From a beta proteobacterium AAP65 (GTDB lineage Bacteria; Pseudomonadota; Gammaproteobacteria; Burkholderiales; Burkholderiaceae_C), in contig LJHW01000006.1 of the NCBI GenBank assembly GCA_001295865.1, positions 124,001 to 188,000 of the forward strand: DNA of 64,000 nt, given 5' to 3'. The position numbers were made by a program, and so were the translations under genes. Shown here in pieces: positions 37,743-46,234 of the stretch (the first letter of the stretch is position 1; the number at the start of each line of letters is the position of its first letter). The notes below the pieces were generated by a model. The model searched no databases. It saw only the letters and a program-made list of their open reading frames with translations, and was not told where the DNA came from.

Positions 37743-38897
37743 TCAGGTCTGGGCCGCGCCGGCGTCCTCGGCTTTGGCCTGGGCCAGCGGCAGACCCTGG
37801 CGGTCGAGCAGGCGCTGCAGTTCGGGCACGTCCAGCGGCTTGGCCAGGAAAGCATCGCAGCCGGCCAGCGCGGCCCGCACACGGTCGAGCTCGCTGTGGT
37901 GGGCAGACACGACGATGACCATGGTGCTCATCAGCGCCGGCGTGTGCTTGATGCGCTGGCACAGCGTGTGGCCGTCGAGCTCGCTGGCTTCGCCCAGTTC
38001 CACATCGAGGAACACCGCCTCGTAGCTGTGCTGGGCCATCAGCGCGATGGCCGCCTGGCTGGTGCTGGCGCGGTCGATCTCCAGTTGCCAGCGTGCCAGG
38101 CGTGTTTCCAGGAAGCGCAGCGCGATGGCGCTGTCGTCGACCAGCAGCACACGCGGCGTGGTGGGCATCTGCGGTGCACGCGACACCTTGGGCGGTTTCG
38201 GCGGTTTGGGCGGGCGCGGCGCAGCCGGCTTCAGGGCTACCGGCGCGGGCGCTGGTGCCGGCCTTGGGGCCGGCGGCTGCCATTCGGCCTCGGCCTCGCG
38301 GTTGGGCGGGGCCGTGACGGGCAATGGCGGCTCGTGGGCCGGCAGGTCGGGCGCTGGTTGCAGCGTGGGGTCGGCAGGCTGCAGCAGGCTGTGGCCGGGT
38401 GCCGGGCCCACGGGCAGCGGCTCGGCCCGCAGCTGCAGCGCATCTTCAGGGGGCGGCAGCGGCGCGCTGAAGGGCAGGTCGCCGAGCAGCAGGCTGCCTT
38501 CGTCGGCCTCGGGGTGGCTGCGGCGGTGGCGCGCCAGCTGGATGATGGTGGTGGAAGGGCCGGCAAACTCGTCGTGCGGTGCCCGCGCCGCCAGGGCCTG
38601 GGCCACCAGCGCGTCGAGCGCGCGCATGACGTGCAACGCGTCGATGGGCCGCGCCAGCCACGAGCGCGCGCTGGCAGGCGGCTGCGCGCCGATGAACACC
38701 GTCTCGCCCAAGCGCTCGATGGCCTCCACGAGCGCGACCGAAGGCGCATGGTCGGCATCGGCCACCAGGAAATCGGCGTCGGTGAGCGTGCCCACCTGCT
38801 CGTAGGCCGGTGTGCGGTTGTGGGCCAGGCGGAAGTACGAAGCCAGCGCCTTGCGCTCGAAATCGCCAAAGCCGAGGAACGCGACGCGGTGCGGCAT
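37743..38897 (-). CDS. response regulator with degenerate N-terminal and intact C-terminal receiver
   Basis: A 384-residue protein with no DNA-binding domain. Residues about 248-365 are a complete receiver: acidic pair Asp254/255 (LLVDDSAIAL), phosphorylation site Asp298 (AVFLDVEL), Ser331 and Lys353 (FLAKPLDVPEL). Residues 1-100 look like a receiver that has lost the acidic site (RVAFLGFGDFERKAL, ADFLVADADH, ETVFIGAQP, then RPIDALHVMRALDALV). The two are joined by a Pro/Ala-rich linker of about 100 residues with PPKPPKPPK. Divergent from glutathione peroxidase. The partner kinase and output are not in view. Confidence 0.8.
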   Translation of the reverse strand: MPHRVAFLGFGDFERKALASYFRLAHNRTPAYEQVGTLTDADFLVADADHAPSVALVEAIERLGETVFIGAQPPASARSWLARPIDALHVMRALDALVAQALAARAPHDEFAGPSTTIIQLARHRRSHPEADEGSLLLGDLPFSAPLPPPEDALQLRAEPLPVGPAPGHSLLQPADPTLQPAPDLPAHEPPLPVTAPPNREAEAEWQPPAPRPAPAPAPVALKPAAPRPPKPPKPPKVSRAPQMPTTPRVLLVDDSAIALRFLETRLARWQLEIDRASTSQAAIALMAQHSYEAVFLDVELGEASELDGHTLCQRIKHTPALMSTMVIVVSAHHSELDRVRAALAGCDAFLAKPLDVPELQRLLDRQGLPLAQAKAEDAGAAQT

Positions 38898-39045
38898 GGG
38901 TGGAACAGCGTGGGGCCCCGCGGGCCGGGGCAGGCGGCGGATGGTGGGGGCCTGGGTGCGTGCTGTCAAACCCCCGTGCCGGGGCAAGGCGGGCGATAAC
39001 ATCAATGCCCGCCTCCAGCCTTGTCGCGCCCGCAGCGCCCGCACC

Positions 39046-39534
39046 ATGGCCACCAGCCTCTACGACTTCGATGCCGTCACCATCCAGGGCCAGCCGGCGC
39101 AGTTTTCGCGCCACAAGGGCCAGGTGGTGCTGATCGTCAACACCGCGAGCGCCTGCGGCTTCACGCCCCAATTCGCCGGCCTGGAGAAGCTCTGGAAGGA
39201 CTACGGGGCACGCGGCCTCGTGGTGGTGGGCTTCCCGAGCAACGAGTTCGGCGGCCAAGACCCGGGCAGCGACGACCAGATCGCGTCTTTCTGCGAAATG
39301 AACTACGGCGTGAGCTTCCCGATGATGGCCAAGACCCAGGTCAACGGCAGCAGCGCGCACCCGCTGTGGCAGTGGCTCAAGGGCGAAAAGCCCGGGCTGC
39401 TGGGCACGCAGGCCATCAAGTGGAACTTCACCAAGTTCCTCGTCGGCCGCGACGGCCAGGTCTTGAAGCGCTACGCCCCCACCGACACTCCCGAGGCGCT
39501 GCGCGCCGACATCGAAAAGGCCTTGGCGGCCTGA
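39046..39534 (+). CDS. glutathione peroxidase family protein
   Basis: A 162-residue thiol peroxidase. The peroxidatic Cys is in [20 protein letters not shown], the Gln in [13 protein letters not shown], and the Trp/Asn in [21 protein letters not shown]. It has Cys and not selenocysteine; no TGA is read in frame. No signal peptide, so it acts in the cytosol, probably with thioredoxin. The tyrB gene begins 19 bp downstream. Confidence 0.94.
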   Translation: MATSLYDFDAVTIQGQPAQFSRHKGQVVLIVNTASACGFTPQFAGLEKLWKDYGARGLVVVGFPSNEFGGQDPGSDDQIASFCEMNYGVSFPMMAKTQVNGSSAHPLWQWLKGEKPGLLGTQAIKWNFTKFLVGRDGQVLKRYAPTDTPEALRADIEKALAA

Positions 39535-39553
39535 GCCTCCAAACACACGAACC

Positions 39554-40753
39554 ATGAGCTTCTTCAGCCACCTCGAGCCCTACGCCGGCGACCCCATCCT
39601 GAGCCTGAACGAGGCCTTCCAGAAGGACCCGCGCAGCGACAAGGTCAACCTCTCCATCGGCATCTACTTCGACGACGCCGGCCGCATCCCCGTGCTGCAG
39701 AGCGTGAAGCAGGCCGAGGCGCAGATGCTGGCCGAAAGCGGCCCCAAGCCCTACCTGCCCATCGAAGGCTCGGCGGCGGCACGCAGCGCGGTGCAGCAGT
39801 TGCTCTTCGGCGCCGACCACGAGGTGCTGCGCAGCGGCCGTGTGGCCACCTTGCAAACCGTGGGCAGCAGCGGCGGCCTGCGCGTCGGCGCCGATTTCAT
39901 CAAGCGCTGGCTGCCCGGCAGTGCGCTGTGGGTGAGCGACCCCACCTGGGACAACCACCGCGCGATGTTCGAGGGCGCCGGCATCACGGTGCACAGCTAT
40001 CCCTATTACGACCCGCAGACGGGCGGCCTGGCCTTCGGCGCCATGCTGGCCACCCTGCGCACCTTGCCCGCGCGCAGCCTGGTGCTGCTGCACGCCTGTT
40101 GCCACAACCCCACGGGCGTGGACCTCACGCCCGCGCAGTGGCAGGCGCTGGTGCCGGTGCTGCGCGAGCGTGAGCTCATCGCCTACCTCGACCTGGCCTA
40201 CCAGGGTTATGGCGATGGCATCGAGGAAGACGCCTACGCCGTGCGCCTGCTCGCCAGCGAGGGCCTGAGTTTTTTCGTCGCCAACAGCTTCAGCAAGAGC
40301 ATGAGCGTCTACGGCGAGCGCGCCGGTGCACTCAGCGTGGTGTGCCCCAGCGCGGCCGAGGCCGAACTCGTGCTCGGCCAGCTCAAGGCCACGGTGCGGC
40401 GCAACTACAGCAGCCCGGCGCTGCACGCGGCCGGCATCGTCAGCCGCGTGCTGGGCGACCCGGCGCTGCGCGCCAGCTGGGAGGCCGAAGTGGCCGCCAT
40501 GCGCGAACGCATCAACACCATGCGGCGCAGCCTGCACGGTGTGCTCTCGGCCAAGAAGCCGGGGCGCGATTTCGGCTACTTCCTCACCCAGCGCGGCATG
40601 TTCAGCTACACCGGCCTGAGTGCTGCGCAGGTCGACCGCCTGCGCGAAGAGTTTGGCGTTTACCTCGTGCGCAGCGGCCGCATGTGCGTGGCCGGCTTGA
40701 ACACCGGCAACGTCGAGCGCACGGCCAGCGCGGTGGCCGCCGTCATCGGCTGA
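39554..40753 (+). CDS. tyrB: aromatic amino acid aminotransferase (TyrB/AspC family)
   Basis: A 399-residue class I aminotransferase making Phe, Tyr and Asp-type amino acids. It begins [21 protein letters not shown] and carries [29 protein letters not shown], the PLP lysine in [15 protein letters not shown], and FSYTGL and RMCVAGLN near the end with the substrate arginine. The pattern is that of aspartate/tyrosine aminotransferases of proteobacteria. Cotranscribed with glutathione peroxidase; convergent with a LysR gene through a hairpin. Confidence 0.92.
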   Translation: MSFFSHLEPYAGDPILSLNEAFQKDPRSDKVNLSIGIYFDDAGRIPVLQSVKQAEAQMLAESGPKPYLPIEGSAAARSAVQQLLFGADHEVLRSGRVATLQTVGSSGGLRVGADFIKRWLPGSALWVSDPTWDNHRAMFEGAGITVHSYPYYDPQTGGLAFGAMLATLRTLPARSLVLLHACCHNPTGVDLTPAQWQALVPVLRERELIAYLDLAYQGYGDGIEEDAYAVRLLASEGLSFFVANSFSKSMSVYGERAGALSVVCPSAAEAELVLGQLKATVRRNYSSPALHAAGIVSRVLGDPALRASWEAEVAAMRERINTMRRSLHGVLSAKKPGRDFGYFLTQRGMFSYTGLSAAQVDRLREEFGVYLVRSGRMCVAGLNTGNVERTASAVAAVIG

Positions 40754-40769
40754 AGGCGCTTTTCAGCCG
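40747..40769. terminator. convergent hairpin carrying the tyrB and LysR stop codons
   Basis: CGGCTGAA (40747-40754), loop of 7 and TTCAGCCG (40762-40769) form an 8-bp stem. The TGA codons of both genes sit opposite each other in the stem. T-run is short (TTTT). Confidence 0.55.
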
Positions 40770-41725
40770 GCGGGCGCGCTGGTTCGCGCCGGCCGGTCGG
40801 CCGCCGCGCCGCGCACCTGCTCGCGCAGCCAGCGGTGCGCGGGTGTCGTGTCGTGGCGCAGGTGCCAGAGCATCTCCACCGTCACCGGGCTCAGCGTCAG
40901 CGGCAACTCGCGCGTCACCAGTGCCGGCCCGCCGCCGGTGGCTTCGACAAAACCTTCGGGTAGCACCGTCAGCAGGTCGCTTTGCGCCACCACGCGGCCG
41001 GCGGTGAAAAACTGGTTGACCGTCAGCACCACACGCCGCGTGCGGCCCAGGCCCTGCAGCGCCAGGTCGACATAACCGAAGGCGCGGCCTGAAAAGCTCA
41101 CCAGCAGGTGGTGCGCGGCGCAGAAGCTGTCCACCGTGAGCGGCGCCTCGGCCAGCGGATGGCCGCGGCGCATCACGCAGACATAACGCGTGTCGTACAG
41201 GCGCGCGCGGCGCAGCGCGGTGTCGTGGCCCTGGGCCACGATCTCGGCCACTGCCTCCGGGAAGAAGCCCACCGCGAGGTCGGCTTCGCCGCCTTCCAGC
41301 AGCTTGCGCGGGTCGCGCGTGGTCAGCGGCAGCACACGCAGGTTCACCAGCGCCTGGCTCTGCTCGATGCGCGCGACCAGCCCCGGGGCCAGCAGAGCCG
41401 CCGTGGCGTCGGCCATGGCGATGCGCAGCTGCACGGCGTCGCTGCGCGGGTCGAAGCTGTCGGGTGCCAGCGCCTGGCGCAGGGTGCCCAGCGCGTCGCG
41501 CACCTGCGGCCACAGGCTCAAGGCCAGTGGCGTGGGTTTCATGCCGTGGGCGCTGCGCACGAAGAGCTCTTCGCCCACCGCGTCGTGCAGGCGCTTGAGC
41601 GCGTGGCTCACGGCCGGCTGCGTCATGGCCAGGGTCTGGGCGGCGCGTGTGAGGCTGCCTTCGCTCATCACGGCGTCCAGCACACGCAGCAGGTTCAGGT
41701 CGAGGGTGCGGAAGTTCAGCGCCAT
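40763..41725 (-). CDS. LysR-family transcriptional regulator
   Basis: A 320-residue regulator. N-terminal HTH: LDLNLLRVLDAVMSEGSLTRAAQTLAMTQPAVSHALKRLHDAVGEELFVRS; the rest is a periplasmic-binding-like effector domain (DAVQLRIAMADATAALLAPGL onward). ATG 41725 with GAGG upstream gives the usual MALNFRTLDLN start. It is divergent from a small unknown gene, and a TAGGG-N4-CCCTA palindrome lies between, a candidate operator. The effector is not known. Confidence 0.92.
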   Translation of the reverse strand: MALNFRTLDLNLLRVLDAVMSEGSLTRAAQTLAMTQPAVSHALKRLHDAVGEELFVRSAHGMKPTPLALSLWPQVRDALGTLRQALAPDSFDPRSDAVQLRIAMADATAALLAPGLVARIEQSQALVNLRVLPLTTRDPRKLLEGGEADLAVGFFPEAVAEIVAQGHDTALRRARLYDTRYVCVMRRGHPLAEAPLTVDSFCAAHHLLVSFSGRAFGYVDLALQGLGRTRRVVLTVNQFFTAGRVVAQSDLLTVLPEGFVEATGGGPALVTRELPLTLSPVTVEMLWHLRHDTTPAHRWLREQVRGAAADRPARTSAPAG

Positions 41726-41782
41726 GCTTGCCTCATGAGCCGAATGAATATCGGACATGAGGATTATTCACTTGCAAGGCAC

Positions 41783-41796
41783 TAGGGCTAACCCTA
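41783..41796. promoter_or_regulatory. palindrome in the LysR divergent region
   Basis: TAGGGCTAACCCTA, a perfect TAGGG-N4-CCCTA palindrome, lies 58 bp upstream of the LysR start and 50 bp upstream of the small gene at 41846. Size and position fit a LysR or other repressor operator. Confidence 0.45.
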
Positions 41797-41845
41797 ATCT
41801 CTCGTCCATCGCACCGCATCCCCGGGGCGTCTACGAAAGCAAGTC

Positions 41846-42103
41846 ATGAGCAGCACCATCACCGTCCAGTCGCCCATCAAGGTGGCCGCACCGCGCGGCG
41901 CGAAGCTGGCCGCCGCCCTGGCCCTGGGTTTTGTGCGTTGGCTGGATGAGCAGTTCCGCGCCCGCGCCGAGCGCCGCGTGCAAGCCACGCGCCTGGCCGA
42001 AGCCGCAGAGTTGCGCCTGTACGCCCGGCGTTTTGCCCGCCACGACCCGCGGTTCACCAGCGACCTGCTGGCCGCCGCCGATCGCCACGAGCGCACCGAG
42101 TAA
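41846..42103 (+). CDS. small basic helical protein of unknown function
   Basis: An 85-residue protein, Arg/Ala-rich and predicted to be mostly helical (VRWLDEQFRARAERRVQATRLAEAAELRLYARRFARHDPRF). It vaguely resembles the small DUF1127-like proteins of proteobacteria but lacks their full motif, so I leave it unnamed. No signal peptide or cysteine. The ribosome site is weak. It is divergent from LysR across the TAGGG/CCCTA palindrome, so it may be the LysR target. Confidence 0.6.
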   Translation: MSSTITVQSPIKVAAPRGAKLAAALALGFVRWLDEQFRARAERRVQATRLAEAAELRLYARRFARHDPRFTSDLLAAADRHERTE

Positions 42104-42166
42104 GCACCGGCTTACTTCCTCGAGGCCGGCCCGCCTGTGGCCGGCTGGCGCGTAGCGGGCGGGCGG

Positions 42167-43210
42167 TCAGGCCGCGCGCAGCGCCACCGGCTGCAGCCTG
42201 AGCAGTTCGCCGTAGAGATCCTTCGGGTCCGGCAGCGCTGGCACCAGGTCGATGGGGCGGCCCAAGCCCAGCTCAGCGGCCAGCGTGCCCATCAGCCGCA
42301 GCGCTTCGAAATCTTCCAGCGCGAAACCCACCGAGTCGAAAACGGTGATGTCTTCGGCGCTCTGCCTGCCGGGCGCCTGGCCGAGCAGCACCTGCCACAG
42401 CTCGGTGACGGGGAAATCCGCCGCCATCTGCTGCACATCGCCTTCAATGCGGCTCTGCGGCTCGAACTCCACGAACACCCGCGCCGCCGCCAGCACCCCA
42501 GGGTGCAGTTCGGTCTTGCCCGGGCAATCACCGCCGACGGCGTTCAGGTGCATGCCGGGCGCCAGCAGCTCGGGTGTGACGATGGTCGCGCGGCGCTTGT
42601 CGGCCGTGACGGTGGTGACGATGTCCGCCCCTTGCAAGGCCTCGGCGGTGCTGCCGCAGGCCACCGTCTGCAAGCCCGGCACGCCGCGCAGGTGGCGTTG
42701 CAGGCGCGCCGTGGCCGCCGGGTCGGTGTCGAAAAGACGCAGCGTCGTGATGCCCATCAGGTGGTGGAAGGCCAGCGCCTGGAACTCGCTTTGCGCGCCG
42801 TTGCCCACCAGCGCCATGGTGCGGGCGCCGGGGCGGGCCAGCAGCTTGGCGGCCATCACCGAGGTGGCGGCCGTGCGCATCGCGGTGGTGAGCGTGAGTT
42901 CGCTCAACAGCAGCGGCCGGCCCGTGGCCACCTCGGCCAGCACACCGAAAGCCATCACCGTGGGCAGGCCTTGCTGCCCGTTGTTCGGGTGACCGTTCAC
43001 GTACTTGAAACTGTAGTGCTCGGCGTCGGCCACGGGCATCAGCTCGATCACGCCGGCCGCCGAGTGGCTGGCCACGCGGGCCACCTTGTCGAAGTCTTGC
43101 CAGCGGCGGAAGCCCGTCTCGATGCCAGCGACCATCCGGCGCAGCACCTCGGGCAGGCCGTGGGCGGCCACGATGTGGGCGATGTCGGCAGTGCTGAGCA
43201 GGGTGGTCAT
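42167..43210 (-). CDS. ornithine cyclodeaminase / mu-crystallin family protein
   Basis: A 347-residue NAD-dependent enzyme; family members turn ornithine into proline plus ammonia. The dinucleotide fold is at ARTMALVGNGAQSEFQALAF, with HLNAVGGDCPGKTEL and the substrate-binding region GYSFKYVNGHPNN-like (SFKYVNGHPNNGQQGLPTV). ATG 43210 has GGAG nine bases upstream. It is divergent from an Lrp/AsnC regulator, the classic partner for amino acid catabolic genes, so induction by ornithine or arginine is likely. The 42104-42166 spacer holds no gene. Confidence 0.88.
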   Translation of the reverse strand: MTTLLSTADIAHIVAAHGLPEVLRRMVAGIETGFRRWQDFDKVARVASHSAAGVIELMPVADAEHYSFKYVNGHPNNGQQGLPTVMAFGVLAEVATGRPLLLSELTLTTAMRTAATSVMAAKLLARPGARTMALVGNGAQSEFQALAFHHLMGITTLRLFDTDPAATARLQRHLRGVPGLQTVACGSTAEALQGADIVTTVTADKRRATIVTPELLAPGMHLNAVGGDCPGKTELHPGVLAAARVFVEFEPQSRIEGDVQQMAADFPVTELWQVLLGQAPGRQSAEDITVFDSVGFALEDFEALRLMGTLAAELGLGRPIDLVPALPDPKDLYGELLRLQPVALRAA

Positions 43211-43274
43211 GGGTGTCTCCGGGTGGTGCTGGGGCGATGCGCCATTGTTCGAGTCGCCGCTGGCAAACAGAAGC

Positions 43275-43299
43275 GACAAAACTGTCTCGAATCCGACAG
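43275..43299. promoter_or_regulatory. candidate AsnC-family operator
   Basis: Interleaved half-sites GACA (43275-43278), CTGTC (43282-43286) and GACAG (43295-43299) form overlapping inverted repeats in the divergent space between the ornithine cyclodeaminase and AsnC-type genes. Position fits control of both. Confidence 0.35.
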
Positions 43300-43339
43300 G
43301 CTTCTGGCGTTTCGGTAACGTTGGTTGTCAAATGGGCGC

Positions 43340-43765
43340 ATGGACTCCACCGATCAGCAACTCATCGCCCTCTTGCGGCAAGACGCGCGCGCCAGCGTGG
43401 CCACCCTGGCCGCGCGCCTGGCGGTGTCGCGCGGTACCGTCACCAACCGCATGCGTCGGCTGGAAGACGAGGGCCTGATCACCGGCTACACCGTGCGCCT
43501 GCGGCCCGACTCCGAGCCCGAGCTCATCACCGCCTGGATGAGCATCACCGTCGAAGGCAACCAGACGCGAGAAGTAATAGCTCACTTGCTGGGTGAGCCC
43601 GGCGTTGCCAGCTTGCATGACACCAACGGGCGCTGGGATCTGTTGGCCGGCCTGCGCGCCTCCAACCTCGTGGAACTGGCGGCCGTGCTCGAGCGTGTGC
43701 GCCTGATCAAAGGCATCGCAGGCACCGAGACCAGCATCCACCTGCAGACCTACAAGTTGTCCTGA
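43340..43765 (+). CDS. Lrp/AsnC-family transcriptional regulator
   Basis: A 141-residue regulator: N-terminal HTH (DQQLIALLRQDARASVATLAARLAVSRGTVTNRMRRLEDEGLI) and C-terminal RAM ligand domain (WMSITVEGNQTREVIAHLLGEPGVASLHDTNGRWDLLAGL). ATG 43340 is preferred over the TTG at 43325. The divergent neighbour is an ornithine cyclodeaminase, which it probably controls in response to an amino acid. Confidence 0.93.
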   Translation: MDSTDQQLIALLRQDARASVATLAARLAVSRGTVTNRMRRLEDEGLITGYTVRLRPDSEPELITAWMSITVEGNQTREVIAHLLGEPGVASLHDTNGRWDLLAGLRASNLVELAAVLERVRLIKGIAGTETSIHLQTYKLS

Positions 43766-43803
43766 TGTCCTGTGGGCCCGGGTTTTCCCTGGCATCATCC
43801 GCA

Positions 43804-43830
43804 GCCCGCCGAAAAGCAAGGTCGGCGGGC
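43804..43830 (+). terminator. hairpin after the AsnC gene
   Basis: GCCCGCCGA (43804-43812) pairs with TCGGCGGGC (43822-43830) across a 9-nt loop. No T-run follows, so it may be a weak terminator or an mRNA-stabilising structure. Confidence 0.4.
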
Positions 43831-43842
43831 AGAGCCTGATTG

Positions 43843-43857
43843 TTCGCGTATCGCGAA
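43843..43857. promoter_or_regulatory. TTCGCG-TAT-CGCGAA palindrome upstream of the porin
   Basis: A perfect 6+6 bp inverted repeat with a 3-bp spacer, about 140 bp upstream of the porin start. It is a candidate repressor or activator site. Confidence 0.4.
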
Positions 43858-43860
43858 GAG

Positions 43861-43883
43861 AGCGTTGTTGCAAAAACAACGCT
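43861..43883. promoter_or_regulatory. 9-bp hairpin AGCGTTGTT/AACAACGCT upstream of the porin
   Basis: A perfect 9-bp stem with loop GCAAA. It may be an operator on DNA or a structure in the porin leader RNA; the sequence does not decide. Confidence 0.45.
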
Positions 43884-43998
43884 GTCACGGGAACGCCATA
43901 CGTTTTCCCTAGTCTCAGGCTCTGTGCCGGGGCGCCGCTCCGGACTTCTTTGCCAACCTGCCGGGCTGTTCGCCCGGCGACATTCCGATAGGAACCCC

Positions 43999-45006
43999 AT
44001 GAACAAGACCACGACCACCCTGGCCGCAGCGGCCCTGCTGAGCCTGGCCGGCTCGGCCATGGCGCAATCGTCTGTCACCGTGTTCGGTGTCATCGACCTG
44101 GCCGCGCGCGCGGTGGACAACGGTGCCACCCAGTACCAGCTCGCCGGCAGCGGCCTGCAGAGCAGCCGCCTCGGCTTCCGCGGCACCGAAGACCTCGGTG
44201 GCGGCCTGAAGGCCAACTTCTGGATCGAAGGCGCCATCAACGCCGACGACGGCAACGCCAGCGGCCAGACCTGGCAGCGTCGCTCCACCATCGGTCTGCA
44301 AGGCGGTTTCGGTGAGGTGCGTTTCGGCCGCCAGAAGAACCCCACCGGCCTGACCTGGGAACAGCTGGACGTGTTCAGCGACACCGGCATGGGCGCTTCC
44401 GGCGGCATGCACCGCATCTTCTCGGTGCCCACGGGCGGCGCTTACAACTCGTACTCGCGTTCGAGCAACAGCATCTCCTATGACACCCCGGGCAGCACCG
44501 GTTTCTTCGGCACGGTGTTCGTGGCCGCTGGTGAAGGCGCCAACGGCAACAAGTACACCGGTGGCCGTGTCGGCTACCGCGCGGGCCCGCTGTTCACCAC
44601 GCTGGCCTACGGCGTGACCCAAGTGACCGGCAGCGTCGATGCCAAGCTGCTGACGATGGGCGCGACCTACGACCTGAAGGTCGTGAAGCTGTTCGGCCTG
44701 TACAGCACCACCGACCTGGGTGCTGCGGACCAGAAGAACCTGATGGTCGGCGCTTCGATGCCGGTGGGCAAGGCCACGCTGCGCGCTTCGTACCACAAGG
44801 TCGACGGCGGCGGCAGCATCAGCAACCGCGAAGCGAAGAAGTTCGCCATCGGTGGCCAGTACGACCTGTCGCGCCGCACCGCGCTGTACACGACCTACGC
44901 CAAGCTCGACAACAGCAACACCTCGTTGACCGTGGCCTCTGGTTCGGCCCTGCGCGCAGGTGATGGTTCGTCGGGCTACGAGTTCGGCATCCGCCACGCG
45001 TTCTGA
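43999..45006 (+). CDS. Gram-negative general porin
   Basis: A 335-residue outer-membrane trimeric porin of the betaproteobacterial type. Signal peptide of 22 residues ends SAMA-QSSVTVFGVIDLAAR, the standard mature start. The sequence alternates polar and hydrophobic strands and has QSSRLGFRGTEDLGGGLKANFWIE and GEVRFGRQKNPTG (loop 3 region). It ends with the C-terminal phenylalanine (FGIRHAF) needed for outer-membrane insertion. It is shorter than many Burkholderia porins (about 360-380 residues). The leader has three inverted repeats. Confidence 0.95.
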   Translation: MNKTTTTLAAAALLSLAGSAMAQSSVTVFGVIDLAARAVDNGATQYQLAGSGLQSSRLGFRGTEDLGGGLKANFWIEGAINADDGNASGQTWQRRSTIGLQGGFGEVRFGRQKNPTGLTWEQLDVFSDTGMGASGGMHRIFSVPTGGAYNSYSRSSNSISYDTPGSTGFFGTVFVAAGEGANGNKYTGGRVGYRAGPLFTTLAYGVTQVTGSVDAKLLTMGATYDLKVVKLFGLYSTTDLGAADQKNLMVGASMPVGKATLRASYHKVDGGGSISNREAKKFAIGGQYDLSRRTALYTTYAKLDNSNTSLTVASGSALRAGDGSSGYEFGIRHAF

Positions 45007-45087
45007 CCGTCTCGGCGCTCAGCCGTTTTCGGCCGGGTGCCGCTGAAGATCGCGCCCCACGCGGGGCGTGATCGGTGTTCGGACCAG

Positions 45088-45127
45088 GACGCTGCAGTCT
45101 CGCGACGGCAGCGTCTTTCTTTTTTGG
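45088..45127 (+). terminator. Rho-independent terminator downstream of the porin
   Basis: GACGCTGC (45088-45095) and GCAGCGTC (45108-45115) form an 8-bp stem with a 12-nt loop, followed by TTTCTTTTTTT. The remainder of 45007-45271 shows no gene. Confidence 0.85.
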
Positions 45128-45271
45128 CCCCGGGGTGGTGGCCACGCGGGTGTCTGCCGGCCCTCAGGCCCAGCCCCGCGTCTTTTCGCAGGCCCTCGTC
45201 TGCGGCCCGCGGCCCGCTCGGGCCTCTTGTCGGCACGGCCTGACGCCGTCCCTCGGGCATCATCGCGCCCC

Positions 45272-46234
45272 ATGTTCTGGACCCTGGTCAAGCGCCTTGG
45301 CGCCTTCTGCGCAACGCTGGCCGTGGCTTCCTTGCTGGTCTTCGCCGTGCTCGAGCTGCTGCCGGGCAACGCCGCCGAAGTCATCCTCGGCGACACCGCC
45401 ACGCCCGAAGCCGTGGCCGCGCTGCAGGCCCAGCTGGGCCTGGACCGACCGCCGCTGCAACGTTATGCCGATTGGGTGGGCGGCCTGCTGCAAGGCGATA
45501 CCGCGCTGAGCATCGGCTACGGCACGCCCACCGCCGAGCTGCTGGCCGAGCGCCTGCGCGTGACGCTGCCGCTGGCTGTGATGGCCATGGTGCTGACCAC
45601 GGTGCTCGCCCTTGGCCTGGGCCTGTACGCTGCGGCGCGCCACCACAAGCTGGGCGACGTGGGCGTGATGGCGCTCAGCCAGCTCGGCATCGCCATCCCG
45701 AATTTCTGGTTCGCCATCTTGCTGATCCTGCTGTTTGCGGTGCATCTGCAGTGGGTGGGCGCAGGCGGCTTCCCGGGCTGGACGGCCGACGAAGGCGGCG
45801 GCCTCGGCCCCGCGCTGCAGGCCTTGCTGCTGCCGGCGCTGAGCCTGTCCCTGGTACAGGCCGCCATCCTGGCGCGCGTCACCCGCTCGGCCCTGCTCGA
45901 CGTGCTGCGCGAAGACCACATGCGCACCGCGCGCGCCAAGGGCTTGAGCCGCCGCCAGGCGCTGCTGCGCCACGGCTTGCGCAACGCCATGATCCCGGTG
46001 CTGACGGTGGCCGGCCTGCAGTTCGCCAACCTCATCACCGGCACCATCGTGGTGGAAAACGTCTTCGTGCTGCCGGGCATCGGCCGCCTGGTCTTCCAAG
46101 CCGTGAGCAACCGCGACCTCATCGTCGTGCGCGACGTGGTGATGCTGCTGGTGGCCGTGGTGGTGGTGGTGAACCTGCTGGTGGACCTGATCTACGCCTG
46201 GGTCGATCCGCGTTTGCGGCAGAACGCGGCATGA
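45272..46234 (+). CDS. Opp/Dpp-type ABC transporter permease (DppB-like)
   Basis: A 320-residue permease with six helices. It starts FWTLVKRLGAFCATLAVASLLVFAVLELLPGNAAEVILG, the DppB/OppB-type N-terminus, and has the coupling loop DVLREDHMRTARAKGLSRRQALLRHGLRNAMIPVLT (EAA-like). It partners the DppC-like permease, overlapping its start by 4 bp. Substrate likely a peptide, nickel chelate or similar. First gene of a six-gene operon. Confidence 0.9.
   Translation: MFWTLVKRLGAFCATLAVASLLVFAVLELLPGNAAEVILGDTATPEAVAALQAQLGLDRPPLQRYADWVGGLLQGDTALSIGYGTPTAELLAERLRVTLPLAVMAMVLTTVLALGLGLYAAARHHKLGDVGVMALSQLGIAIPNFWFAILLILLFAVHLQWVGAGGFPGWTADEGGGLGPALQALLLPALSLSLVQAAILARVTRSALLDVLREDHMRTARAKGLSRRQALLRHGLRNAMIPVLTVAGLQFANLITGTIVVENVFVLPGIGRLVFQAVSNRDLIVVRDVVMLLVAVVVVVNLLVDLIYAWVDPRLRQNAA

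Noticed and set aside
42125-42145. Two GCCGGC copies in the gap after the small gene at 41846
   Set aside because: Self-complementary GC-rich hexamers are frequent at this base composition; no T-run.
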